The notes beneath the pieces are model-generated. The model did no database searches, was not told where the DNA came from, and was given only the letters and a program-made list of their open reading frames with translations. From NCBI GenBank assembly GCA_039587475.1, contig JBDHIK010000009.1, positions 1 through 64,000 on the forward strand: a DNA stretch of 64,000 bases, written 5' to 3'. Numbering within the stretch: the stretch's first letter is position 1; each line of letters opens with the position of its first letter. A program made the position numbers and the translations under genes. The DNA comes from N074bin45 sp039587475 (GTDB taxonomy: Bacteria > Gemmatimonadota > Gemmatimonadetes > Gemmatimonadales > GWC2-71-9). This document shows positions 25,517-33,692 of the stretch, in pieces.

Positions 25517-26565
25517 GCGCCTCGCTCATACAGGAAGGCCAGATCCTGCAACGCGGCGTCGCTGCCGTCGTGCGCAGCATACCGCCCCGGATAGAGCCCG
25601 GCGCCGCCGACGTCACCGATCTTGTTGACCGCATAGAACTGCAGGTCGAACTGGGGACGGCCGTCTGGGTCCAGCAATCGCGGTTCGGTGCCGGCGATGA
25701 CCCGCCGGAGGGTCGCCACACAGGCATCGGTGGGGGCCATCCCTTGCCGCATGAACTCCACGGTCAGGAACGCCCCGCACGTCATGATGTTGGACTCGCC
25801 CCGGCCAGTCGATCCCGCTGCACCGACGTCGTTGTCCGTGTACTGCCCTGCCCCGATGATCGGAGAATCCCCGACGCGGCCAGGGATCTTCCATGCCAGT
25901 CCGCTCGTGGTCGTCACCGACGACACGTCGCCGGCGCTGTTCACCACATTCATGTTGATTGTGCCGGTGGGGCGCTGGCGCATGGGATCATCGTCGGGCA
26001 CGTCGAGCCAGTCGTCCGACGGTCCGCGATTGGCCCGCCAGCGCAACCAGATCTCCCTCGACCTGGGGGTCATCAGGTCTTCTTCCTGATAGCCGTAGGA
26101 GAGGGCAAAACGCTTGGCGCCCTCACCCACCAGCATGATGTGGTCGGTATAGAGCAGGACGAGCCGGGCGATCTCACTTGGGGTCTTGATGCCCTCAAGC
26201 GCTCCGACCGCTCCCGCCCGGCGCGTGGGCCCGTGCATACAGGACGCATCGAGCTGCACCACCCCCGCCTCGTTGGGCAGGCCGCCATATCCCACGGACG
26301 TATCTTCTGGGTCCAGCTCCTGGATCTTCACGCCTTCGACCGCGGCGTCGAGCGTGTCGCTGCCGCTGGCCATCAACTCGACCGCCCGGGCGACGCCCCG
26401 GATTCCGTTTGCCGAACTGACGGCCGCCGGCCGGGCCGCCTTGCGAAGATGAATGGCGGGGGTCGAGGCCGCCGCTCCAGCCGCGCCGGGAACGGTCAAC
26501 GCCGTCACGGCGGCGCCGGACACGCCGAGAAACCGACGACGGGACACGGAATCGGACACGAACAC
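25513..26565 (-). CDS. Tat-exported N4-glycosylasparaginase / isoaspartyl-peptidase-type Ntn-hydrolase
   Basis: 350 residues. A twin-arginine signal is present (SRRRFLGVSGAA, residues 8-19), so it should be exported folded. The family hallmark downstream of the cleavage site reads GRVGDSPIIGAGQYTDN (229-245). The self-cleaving nucleophile is most likely Thr202 in GTINMNVV; the usual DTIG context is altered to GTIN. The enzyme would release aspartate from N-glycosylated asparagine or isoaspartyl peptides in the periplasm. It forms a two-gene unit with the Omp85-like barrel. Confidence 0.85.
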   Translation of the reverse strand: MFVSDSVSRRRFLGVSGAAVTALTVPGAAGAAASTPAIHLRKAARPAAVSSANGIRGVARAVELMASGSDTLDAAVEGVKIQELDPEDTSVGYGGLPNEAGVVQLDASCMHGPTRRAGAVGALEGIKTPSEIARLVLLYTDHIMLVGEGAKRFALSYGYQEEDLMTPRSREIWLRWRANRGPSDDWLDVPDDDPMRQRPTGTINMNVVNSAGDVSSVTTTSGLAWKIPGRVGDSPIIGAGQYTDNDVGAAGSTGRGESNIMTCGAFLTVEFMRQGMAPTDACVATLRRVIAGTEPRLLDPDGRPQFDLQFYAVNKIGDVGGAGLYPGRYAAHDGSDAALQDLAFLYERGA

Positions 26566-26626
26566 TCCTCAGTATGGGAACACGGAACTCGACAGGGATT
26601 TAGACCCCCGCGGCGGTGCTGTCAAC

Positions 26627-26655
26627 TTGCCGCGCCCAGATACGCCAAATATAAT
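26627..26655 (+). promoter_or_regulatory. Strong sigma-70-type promoter
   Basis: TTGCCG (26627-26632), 17-base spacer, perfect TATAAT (26650-26655). Start of transcription would be near 26662, 27 bases before ATG 26689. The surrounding 120-base gap is otherwise empty and AT-richer than the neighbouring genes. Confidence 0.75.
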
Positions 26656-26688
26656 TGGGGCCTGCGATTACACCCCTTGCTCCGTTCG

Positions 26689-27375
26689 ATGTCAGCGCGG
26701 GTTCAGTTCGCTGACGACCCCTTCAGGCTCCTGCGATTCATCGTGGGGGCGTTGCTGCTTGGAGGGACCGTCGCGGCGTTGCTGATGGCCGTGACGGGGG
26801 TGGCCCCGCGCGCGTTGTTGCTGGCCGGCGGGCTGTGGGCCCTCTACGGCCTCTTCATGGGGGTCGTTGGCGGGATTCTCGAGCCGGTCATCGAGGGCGG
26901 CGCCCGGTTGTTCTCCAATGTCGGGTTGGTGCGTGCCGGTGGTGGTTTCTCCCAAATGGAGGCGCTGGTGGTTCGGGGCCGGTACCATGAGGCCGCGGAA
27001 GCCTATCTGGGTCGGATCAGGACCGGCGCCAACCCCATCGAGGCCACCCTGCGCCGGGCCGCACTTCTGGCCGGCCCCCTCGAGGCTCCCCTCATGGCGG
27101 CCGGGGAACTCGAGGACCTGCGTCGCCAGGCCGAGGATCTGCCGCCGGGCGAGGACGTCCGCGTCGGGCTGGCCCTCGTCGACATCTACGACTATCGCCT
27201 CCAGGATCCCGGAAAGGCCATGGCGGAAATGCGTCGTTTGATCGATCGCCATCCGGAGTCGCGCCACGTGCGCCGCATGCGCCAGCAGTTGCGCCGCCTG
27301 AAGGCGGACCACTTCGGCGCCGAGTTCGACTCGGTCGACGCGGACCCGACGGGGCGTCGTGATGCCTCGGCGTAA
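26689..27375 (+). CDS. Membrane protein with helical-repeat cytosolic domain, unknown function
   Basis: 228 residues. Two transmembrane helices (about 14-35 and 42-67, rich in G, A and L) precede a soluble helical region with TPR-like pairs (VVRGRYHEAAEAYLGRI; DPGKAMAEMRRLIDRHPES). ATG 26689 sits just after the strong promoter; the upstream open frame runs antisense to the Ntn-hydrolase and is discarded. It overlaps the nicotinate phosphoribosyltransferase gene by 14 bases, so the two are likely co-translated. No catalytic motif is seen. Confidence 0.78.
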   Translation: MSARVQFADDPFRLLRFIVGALLLGGTVAALLMAVTGVAPRALLLAGGLWALYGLFMGVVGGILEPVIEGGARLFSNVGLVRAGGGFSQMEALVVRGRYHEAAEAYLGRIRTGANPIEATLRRAALLAGPLEAPLMAAGELEDLRRQAEDLPPGEDVRVGLALVDIYDYRLQDPGKAMAEMRRLIDRHPESRHVRRMRQQLRRLKADHFGAEFDSVDADPTGRRDASA

Positions 27376-28420
27376 ACGCCTGGACCCCGACATCTTCCAC
27401 CTGCCGGTCGAGAAGATGCGCGCCGGCTACTACACCGACAAGTACTTCGTCCGCGCGCGCGAGATCCTGATTGCGGATGGATTCAGGCCCACGGTGACCA
27501 TGCAGGTCTTCGGCAAGACCCAGGCGTTTCTGGGCGGCATCGACGAAGCGATTGCGATCCTCCAGCTGTGTGCGGTGCCATGGTCCGATCTCACCGTGAG
27601 AGCCCTGTACGACGGTGACGAAGTCAGCCCGTGGGAGCCGGTGCTCGAGATCGAAGGGCCGTACGATGCCTTCGCACACCTCGAGACCTTGTTTCTCGGC
27701 GTACTGGCCCGGCGCACCAAGGTCGGCACCAACACCCGTCGAGTCGTTGAGGCGGCTTTCCCCAAGGAAGTGATGTTCTTCCCCGCGCGGCACGACCATT
27801 GGTTGGTGCAGACGGGCGACGGGTACGCGGCACACATCGCCGGCGCAATCGGCGTATCGACCGACGCGCAGGCGTCCTGGTGGGGCAACGAGGGGGTGGG
27901 AACGGTTCCGCATGCACTGATCGCCGCCTACGGTGGCGACACGGTGCTGGCGACACAGCGTTTCGCCGCCTTTGCTCCTGAAGGGGTCCAAATCATCTCG
28001 CTGGTCGACTTCGAGAACGATTGCGTACGCACATCCCTCGCGGTCGCCGAGGCTCTGGGCGACAGGCTGTTCGGGGTGCGTCTGGATACCAGTGAGCTGC
28101 TGGTCGATGCATCGGTGCAGTCACAGATGGGCAGGTTTCCGCCGACCGGTGTGTGCCCGCAGCTGGTGCGGAACGTGCGAGAGGGCCTGGACGCCGCGGG
28201 CCATACCCACGTGAAAATCGTCGTTTCCGGTGGATTCTCGGAGGAGAAGATTCGGCTCTTCGAAAGCGAAGGGGTGCCGGTGGACGCCTACGGGGTTGGA
28301 TCGTCTCTCTTCAAGGGGCGTTTTGACTTCACCGGTGATATTGTTCTTCGGGACGGTCAACCGTGCGCCAAGGTGGGCCGGGAGTATCGGCCCAACCCCC
28401 GCCTCGAACCCGTCGACTAG
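27362..28420 (+). CDS. Nicotinate phosphoribosyltransferase
   Basis: 352 residues. It converts nicotinate and PRPP to nicotinate mononucleotide in NAD salvage (Preiss-Handler route). The N-terminus has the conserved AGYYTDKYFVRAREIL; the mid-region TKVGTNTRR, the FPARHDHW histidine segment, GTVPHALIAAY and VRLDTSELL fit the family's PRPP and substrate sites. It is near the short end of the family range. ATG 27362 is preferred over GTG 27359. It follows the membrane protein gene with a 14-base overlap and leads straight into the barrel-protein array. Confidence 0.9.
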   Translation: MPRRKRLDPDIFHLPVEKMRAGYYTDKYFVRAREILIADGFRPTVTMQVFGKTQAFLGGIDEAIAILQLCAVPWSDLTVRALYDGDEVSPWEPVLEIEGPYDAFAHLETLFLGVLARRTKVGTNTRRVVEAAFPKEVMFFPARHDHWLVQTGDGYAAHIAGAIGVSTDAQASWWGNEGVGTVPHALIAAYGGDTVLATQRFAAFAPEGVQIISLVDFENDCVRTSLAVAEALGDRLFGVRLDTSELLVDASVQSQMGRFPPTGVCPQLVRNVREGLDAAGHTHVKIVVSGGFSEEKIRLFESEGVPVDAYGVGSSLFKGRFDFTGDIVLRDGQPCAKVGREYRPNPRLEPVD

Positions 28421-28430
28421 GAGCGCTGCC

Positions 28431-29039
28431 ATGGAACGTCGGATGCGTCAGGCAACCACCACGGGACATCGACTCCGTGTGGTGGTGCTTGGTTTGAGTC
28501 TCGCGGTCTTCTGGACCGGTGATGCCTTCGGGCAGTATTCCCACATCCGCGACGGTTTCTATTCTTCGATCGGCATCGGGTTCGGATCGGGCCGGATCAG
28601 CTGCAGTCAGTGTGCGGGGGATCGCGCCGGCGGTATTTCGGGGTTGTTCGCCATCGGGACCGCCATCGACCAGCCGTTGATCCTCGGTGCAGAGCTCGAC
28701 CTGTTCTACCGCTCCGAGTCCAACTTCGAGGACACCTGGATCGGGACCGTGACCGCCTTCGGGCAGTGGTATCCGGTCTCCAATGGCCCTTTCTTTCTGA
28801 AAGGCGGCCTGGGCTTTTCGGGCGCTCAAGTCACGGTCGCCACGCTCACCGGGTTCGAGTCCAGTAGTGCAACCGGGGTCGGCTACATGGCCGCCGCCGG
28901 GTATGATTTCCGGATCGGCGCCTACCTCAGTGTCACGCCTCTCGTGGGATTCTATGGCGGGTCGCTGGGAGACGTCGATCAGGCCACGGGGGTCAACACC
29001 AGTGTTCTGCAAGCGCTCGTCACGGTGGGATTCTTCTAA
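28431..29039 (+). CDS. Small outer-membrane beta-barrel, CxxC array member 1
   Basis: 202 residues. Signal peptide about 1-34 (ending DAFG-Q), then an eight-strand-type barrel with alternating hydrophobic/polar residues and a C-terminal aromatic signature (VTVGFF). A CxxC (CSQC, 58-61) lies in the first periplasmic turn, inside GFGSGRISCSQCAGDR, and recurs in the three genes downstream. In the periplasm such cysteines would probably form a disulphide or hold a ligand. It is 10 bases after the NAPRTase gene. ATG 28443 is an alternative start. No function is known to me for this family. Confidence 0.82.
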   Translation: MERRMRQATTTGHRLRVVVLGLSLAVFWTGDAFGQYSHIRDGFYSSIGIGFGSGRISCSQCAGDRAGGISGLFAIGTAIDQPLILGAELDLFYRSESNFEDTWIGTVTAFGQWYPVSNGPFFLKGGLGFSGAQVTVATLTGFESSSATGVGYMAAAGYDFRIGAYLSVTPLVGFYGGSLGDVDQATGVNTSVLQALVTVGFF

Positions 29040-29051
29040 CCTCGGTCCCGC

Positions 29052-29657
29052 ATGACCATCACACTTGGGGTTAGACAAGGGAGTATGCCGGTGAGGTGCA
29101 TCATGGTGGTGACGGCACTGGTGGCCCTCGTGGCGACGGACGCCCGCGCCCAGAACTTTGACGTCGAACGAGGTGGGTTCTTCGTCTCCGCGAACCTCGG
29201 CTTCGGTTCCGGGAAGTTCTCTTGCGAGCAGTGCTCCGCCGACCGGATCAGCGGTGTCACCATGTCCCTTGCCCTCGGGGGTGGCCTGAGCAACTCGGTC
29301 ATCGTGGGTGGGGAGGTCGACGCCTGGTGGAACAGCCGCGACAATACCAGCCAGTGGATCAGCAATGTCATGGCCTACGTCCAGGTCTATCCGGCACCTT
29401 CTTCGGGCTTCTTTCTCAAGGGCGGGGCCGGCTATTCCCATGCGGAGGCCTTCTATCCGTCCGGCACGTCGGATGCGTTTGCTTCCGTGGATGGCTTCGG
29501 GTGGGTCATCGGTGGCGGCTACGATTACATGGATGACGATGACTGGGCCATCACCGGGACGCTCGCCTGGATGGGCGGCCTCTATTCCAGTGAGGGCGCC
29601 ACCAGCCGCCCCAGATCGAACGTGATTCAGGCCATGATCGGGGTTACGTTCTTCTAG
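29052..29657 (+). CDS. Small outer-membrane beta-barrel, CxxC array member 2
   Basis: 201 residues, paralogue of member 1 with the same block order: FGSGKFSCEQCSADR (Cys58, Cys61), a GGEVDAWWNS strand, FFLKGGAGYSHAEA and a terminal IGVTFF. The signal peptide ends near 34 (ARA-Q). ATG 29085 inside a poorly spaced GGGAG context is the alternative start and would remove 11 N-terminal residues. A run of acidic residues (DDDD) sits in a late loop, unlike the sister proteins. Confidence 0.8.
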   Translation: MTITLGVRQGSMPVRCIMVVTALVALVATDARAQNFDVERGGFFVSANLGFGSGKFSCEQCSADRISGVTMSLALGGGLSNSVIVGGEVDAWWNSRDNTSQWISNVMAYVQVYPAPSSGFFLKGGAGYSHAEAFYPSGTSDAFASVDGFGWVIGGGYDYMDDDDWAITGTLAWMGGLYSSEGATSRPRSNVIQAMIGVTFF

Positions 29658-29696
29658 CTCGTCACGAGTATGCGTCCTCACCTTTCCGGAGTTCCC

Positions 29697-30275
29697 ATGT
29701 CTGTGCGTCGATTCAGCCTCCTGGTCCTGTCCTTATCGTTGGTCGCTCAGGCGGCCGCGGCGCAATACCCGCATCGCCATGAAGGCCTCTATGCCAGCGT
29801 GGGCGTCGGCTATGGCTCGGCAGACGTCAGCTGCGATCAGTGTGGCGACGCGTCCCGCGCCGGGGATCTGACCGGGTCTCTCAATGTCGGTGGGGCGCTG
29901 AGTCAGTCCATTCTGCTTGGGCTCGAGGTCACCGGCTGGAGCAAGGTCACCAGTAGCAACGACAACCGGTCCATGGGGACCGTGAACGGGGTCCTGACCT
30001 GGTATCCGTCCACCCGCGAGGGCTTCTTCGTCAAGGGCGGTGTGGGGTGGGGCTATCTGTATGGCGACCAGGCAACCCAGAGTTCCGGTATCGTCAGCCT
30101 CAGCGAAGGCGGGGTCGGCTATCAGCTCGGGCTTGGTTACGACATCCGGCTTCAGCGTGACTTGTCGGTGACCGCCATCGCTCAATTCATCGGCGGCAAC
30201 ATCGGCAGTGTCGGCTCGTTCAACAACGTCAAGTTCAACGTGCTCCAGTTCATGGGCGCGGTCACGTTCCACTAG
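29697..30275 (+). CDS. Small outer-membrane beta-barrel, CxxC array member 3
   Basis: 192 residues. Signal peptide 1-22 (AAA-Q), then YGSADVSCDQCGDASRAG with Cys46 and Cys49 and the strand FFVKGGVGWGYLYG. ATG 29697 is chosen because GGAG lies 5 bases upstream and the signal peptide starts there; an ATG at 29670 would add nine residues. It ends in an aromatic plus His (VTFH), a small variation on the usual terminal phenylalanine needed for barrel insertion. Confidence 0.8.
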   Translation: MSVRRFSLLVLSLSLVAQAAAAQYPHRHEGLYASVGVGYGSADVSCDQCGDASRAGDLTGSLNVGGALSQSILLGLEVTGWSKVTSSNDNRSMGTVNGVLTWYPSTREGFFVKGGVGWGYLYGDQATQSSGIVSLSEGGVGYQLGLGYDIRLQRDLSVTAIAQFIGGNIGSVGSFNNVKFNVLQFMGAVTFH

Positions 30276-30287
30276 GGCGCCCTGGAC

Positions 30288-30869
30288 ATGGCAGCGATAC
30301 GCGATCGGATCGTGGGGGTGGTGCTGTGCCTGGCTGCAGCGGGCTTCCTTTCCGCGACCGCCCACGCCCAACAGCCGGCTCGCCAGGGATTCTGGGGTTC
30401 GGTGGGCGGCGGCTACGGGACCGCCAAACTGGGGTGCAGCAACTGCGGGGATATTTCCCGGGAAGGCTCCTTCAGCGGCTTCCTGGTCATGGGCGGGACC
30501 CTGTCCTCCTCGTTGCTGATCGGGCTCGAAGTGGACGGGTGGGTCAAGACGATCAACAACGACCCTCTGCGGTTGGGAGGGCTCAACGCGATACTCCAGT
30601 GGTACCCGGCGGCCTCGCTGGGGCTGTTCGTCAAAGGTGGTGTCGGGCTGGCATACGCCAGGGGCGACCTCCGGTTTCCCACCTCCGTGTTCGTGGACGA
30701 CACCGGACTCGGCTACCTGCTGGGCGTGGGGTTCGACTTCCCGGTCGGGAGCGGCGTAGCAGTCAGTCCGGTCGCGAGCTTCTATGGAGGCAACATCGGG
30801 GACGTGCAGAACGCCCAGGGGGTCGAATTCACGGTGTTCCAGTTCATGATCGCCCTGACCCTTCAGTGA
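30288..30869 (+). CDS. Small outer-membrane beta-barrel, CxxC array member 4
   Basis: 193 residues. Signal peptide 1-27 (AHA-Q). The cysteine motif is CSNC (50-53) in YGTAKLGCSNCGDISREG, matching the position and flanks of the other three members. Strands include LLIGLEVDGWVK and LFVKGGVGLAYARG. It ends IALTLQ, lacking the usual terminal Phe. It follows member 3 by 12 bases, so all four are probably one transcript. Confidence 0.8.
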   Translation: MAAIRDRIVGVVLCLAAAGFLSATAHAQQPARQGFWGSVGGGYGTAKLGCSNCGDISREGSFSGFLVMGGTLSSSLLIGLEVDGWVKTINNDPLRLGGLNAILQWYPAASLGLFVKGGVGLAYARGDLRFPTSVFVDDTGLGYLLGVGFDFPVGSGVAVSPVASFYGGNIGDVQNAQGVEFTVFQFMIALTLQ

Positions 30870-30879
30870 CCCATCCGTG

Positions 30880-31497
30880 ATGATTTCGCGGCTGTGCCCA
30901 TCCGTGCGCGCTGGCCTCATCGCTCTCGGGCTGACCGCGGGCGCTGCGGCGCCGGCCGCGGCCCAGGTGATGATGACCCCACTGGTGGGGACGTACCTCG
31001 CCACGGGCAACGTGTACGAGGAGTCGGGGGGGCTGGGAACCGCCACCCAGGGAACCTCGTTTGCCGCCGGGTTGCGACTGACCTACAGCAGTTCCGGCCG
31101 ACTCGGAGTTGAGGGTGCCCTCACCTACGCGCCGAGCAAGGTGGAATTCACGACCACGTCCGGGACCGTGAGCAGGCGGGCGGACCTCTGGCTGGGCCAA
31201 CTGCGCCTCATCTACATCCTCAATTCCGCCTGGGCTCCCATCAATGTCTACGCCGCCGGCGGGCCGGCCGTGGTTGCCCGGGGAGGCGATGCCTACGAGG
31301 GCGCCAGCGGGCTGACGGATCTCGCTGGAAATTTTGGGCTCGGTGCCCTGTTCCGGTTGGGGTCGGGGTTCAGGATTCGACTCGAAGTCGAGAGCTACAT
31401 CTACAACACGTCCATCACGCTCTCCACGGGAGAGACGACCGGGTCGAAACTCCAGGGAGATTTCGTCTTCTCCTTCGCCCTCTCCATCCCTCTCTGA
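30880..31497 (+). CDS. Small outer-membrane beta-barrel, second type (member 5)
   Basis: 205 residues. Signal peptide about 1-29 (AAA-Q). It lacks the CxxC of the four genes before it and is instead similar to the following gene at 31620: both have VTPVIG/MTPLVG near the start, LEVESYLY/LEVESYIY strands and end in ALSIPL/AIAIPL. ATG 30880 is used; GTG 30877 is adjacent. Barrel topology is inferred from strand alternation and a glycine-rich late region (FGLGALFRLGSGF). Function unknown. Confidence 0.77.
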   Translation: MISRLCPSVRAGLIALGLTAGAAAPAAAQVMMTPLVGTYLATGNVYEESGGLGTATQGTSFAAGLRLTYSSSGRLGVEGALTYAPSKVEFTTTSGTVSRRADLWLGQLRLIYILNSAWAPINVYAAGGPAVVARGGDAYEGASGLTDLAGNFGLGALFRLGSGFRIRLEVESYIYNTSITLSTGETTGSKLQGDFVFSFALSIPL

Positions 31498-31619
31498 CCC
31501 GGGCCTGTCCCGCCGCGCGTGATCTGCCTCACGGCGCCAGCGGAGGCCAATCCCCACCATTCAAGGCCCTGGGGGACTCTGGTGGGCCCCCGTTCGCACC
31601 CGCCCGGGAGGTACCGACA

Positions 31620-32225
31620 ATGACCAGACTCGTGATGCTTGTCGCGGTCGTCTCTCTGGTCGCCGGCGGCCTGACGCCGGCGACAGGGCAGACTCGATTG
31701 GAAGTCACGCCGGTCATAGGCCTGTACGCCCCGCTGACCAACGTGATCGAGCTGAGCGACGGCACCACGGCGAAGCAGTCCACGGCGCCGGCCGTCGGGG
31801 CACGGGTGAGCGTGGCGCCCGGGAACTCGCTCAGTTTCGAAGCGGCGGTGACCTACACGCCAAGCGACGTTGCCGCCACTGCCGGTGCGGCCGGCGGCCC
31901 CTCGTCGCTCTTCTTCGTCACCGCGCGAGGCGTGTGGCTCCTGGGACAGCCAGAATCGCGGGTCCGTCCCTACCTGGCGGGAGGCGGGGCGCTGATCGTG
32001 AGGAATGGCGAGTTCTATCAGAGCTTCAGCGGGACGTCCGATGTGGGGGCCAACGTCGCCGCAGGCCTGCGGCTTGCCTTGGGGAAGGTGCAGGGACGTC
32101 TGGAGGTAGAGAGCTATCTCTACGCGGTCGAGCTGACGGGACTCACGTCCGATCAGTCGACCGGGTCGCAGTTTCAGAGCGATCTGGTGGTATCCCTGGC
32201 GATCGCCATCCCGTTGGGCGGCTAG
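31620..32225 (+). CDS. Small outer-membrane beta-barrel, second type (member 6)
   Basis: 201 residues, paralogue of the gene at 30880. Signal peptide 1-23 (ATG-Q), barrel strands, a YLAGGGALIVRNG hairpin, and no cysteine in the mature part. GGGAGGT lies 6 bases before ATG 31620. A 122-base gap separates it from the previous barrel gene and could hold its own promoter, though none is clear. Its stop is the TAG of a CTAG shared with the convergent chemoreceptor-like gene. Confidence 0.77.
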   Translation: MTRLVMLVAVVSLVAGGLTPATGQTRLEVTPVIGLYAPLTNVIELSDGTTAKQSTAPAVGARVSVAPGNSLSFEAAVTYTPSDVAATAGAAGGPSSLFFVTARGVWLLGQPESRVRPYLAGGGALIVRNGEFYQSFSGTSDVGANVAAGLRLALGKVQGRLEVESYLYAVELTGLTSDQSTGSQFQSDLVVSLAIAIPLGG

Positions 32226-33520
32226 CCGCTGGTCCCACCGGTACCGTTCCCGGCAATCCGAAACCCGCCTGCCGCTGCCGTCAACTTGTCCGCGGCGCCC
32301 GCCAGATGTCCGGCGGAGCCGGCGACTTCCTCTGTTGAGGCGTTGAGTTGCTGCGCGGCCGCGGCGATCTGCTGCGCGGCAGCGGCCACGTCCTCGGTGC
32401 CGTGAGAAACCTCCTGAAGCCGCGTGGCGATCCCCGCAACCAGTGACCGCACCCGATCGGCAGATCCGGAGATGGCCTGGGTCCACTCATCGGAGGCGAC
32501 CGCCTGGTCGCTCAGTTGCTCCAGTCCCTCCGCAGCGCCGTGGGCCGCATCCCGAGCCGCAATGCCACCGTCCGCCAGCTTCAGGAGCCGCTCCCGAGCG
32601 GTGATGACCCGTTCCTGCACATCGAGCACCGTCTCTGCGGTCACGCTCGCGGCCTGGGCGGCCTGGCTCGCCAACTGGCGGATTTCGTCGGCCACGACGC
32701 TGAACCCACGTCCCTCTTCACCCGCCCGGGCGGCCTCAATGGCCGCATTGAGCGCCAGCATGTGGGTCCGCTTGGCGATGGTCCGGGCCTGGATGACGAA
32801 CTTCTCGATTTCCTTCGACGATCCCGAAAGCGCGTCTGCCTCGGCGACTCCGCGGTCGGCTTCCTCGGCGAGGCGCGTCAATCCGGCGGAGCTTTCATCC
32901 AGCTTGGCCTTGTGGTCCTGGGCCATGCCCGCAAGCACTTTGTTGCGGTCGGCGGCTTCGGTGGAACCGTGGTCCAGTCCTTCGGCGATTTCGAGGATCT
33001 TGGAGGCATCCTCGGCGGCCGACCGGATCATATCCGCCTGAGCGCTCGCCCGGCTCGTCAATTCCGCCGTGGTGCCGGCGACCTCGGTCGTAGAGGCGGT
33101 CATCTGCTGGGTCGAAGCGGCAATCTGCTGGGCCAGTGCAGCGGCCTCGGTGGAAGCCCCCTGAATGGCCCCGACCAGGCGCTGCAACGCCCCGACCATG
33201 GTACCGACTGCATCGACCAGCGCGCTGGAGTCCTGGCCCCAGTCGGATTGTCCGCCGGGGTCCACCAGGTTTCCCGTCGATACGTGGACCGCCACGTCCT
33301 GGGCCAGGGCCGCAGGACCGATCACCCGACGACGCAACCAGCGACCGAGGACCAGGTGCACCAGCAGCGCATACCCGATGATGATCCCCGTGACCTGCCA
33401 TCGCGGGCTGCGCGGGGCCAGAGCGCCCAGACTGAGGTAGGTGACCGCTCCGAGGAGCAGGATCGCGGTCATTCCCCCCCAGTGGTACCGTCTGGTCAGC
33501 GCAGTGCGCAGGTCGCTCAT
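32222..33520 (-). CDS. Methyl-accepting chemotaxis-like protein without sensor domain
   Basis: 432 residues. Two TM helices (about 15-35 and 43-60) are separated by only about 8 residues, so there is no periplasmic ligand domain. A short HAMP-like linker leads into a long coiled coil with the conserved hairpin tip (MLALNAAIEAARAGEEGRGF, then SVVADEIRQLA). Heptads with repeated QQIAA/STEEVAGSA follow, as in the family. It would signal to a CheA/CheW array, but no che genes are present here, and the stimulus must be sensed in the membrane or cytosol. It is divergent from leuS and convergent on barrel member 6. Confidence 0.88.
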   Translation of the reverse strand: MSDLRTALTRRYHWGGMTAILLLGAVTYLSLGALAPRSPRWQVTGIIIGYALLVHLVLGRWLRRRVIGPAALAQDVAVHVSTGNLVDPGGQSDWGQDSSALVDAVGTMVGALQRLVGAIQGASTEAAALAQQIAASTQQMTASTTEVAGTTAELTSRASAQADMIRSAAEDASKILEIAEGLDHGSTEAADRNKVLAGMAQDHKAKLDESSAGLTRLAEEADRGVAEADALSGSSKEIEKFVIQARTIAKRTHMLALNAAIEAARAGEEGRGFSVVADEIRQLASQAAQAASVTAETVLDVQERVITARERLLKLADGGIAARDAAHGAAEGLEQLSDQAVASDEWTQAISGSADRVRSLVAGIATRLQEVSHGTEDVAAAAQQIAAAAQQLNASTEEVAGSAGHLAGAADKLTAAAGGFRIAGNGTGGTSG

Positions 33521-33636
33521 GGCTCTCTCTGGTCATCGACACGAGCCGGGACCGGCTCGGGGTGGAGGTCTGCCCGATTTCGGGTACATTCCCCTGTTCG
33601 TTCGCGGCCCGGTTCGGGCAGCCGCTCAGCGCCATC

Positions 33637-33667
33637 TAATGTAGATACCCCCGGTCGCTCCATGCAA
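33637..33667. promoter_or_regulatory. Possible overlapping divergent promoters for leuS and chemoreceptor gene
   Basis: On the minus strand TTGCAT (33662-33667) and TACATT (33638-33643) are 18 bases apart, pointing to the chemoreceptor gene. On the plus strand TAATGT (33637-33642) is a possible -10 for leuS with a poor -35. Both are weak matches. Confidence 0.28.
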
Positions 33668-33692
33668 AGGGACCGGCCCAGTCGGCAGGCTC

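Noticed and set aside
25486..26688. Upstream extension of the 26689 membrane-protein frame
   Set aside because: It runs antisense through the Ntn-hydrolase and across a strong promoter.
28431..32225. Possibility that the repeated barrel genes are a repeat/phase-variation locus
   Set aside because: Similarity is at protein level; no long direct DNA repeats or simple-sequence tracts are visible.
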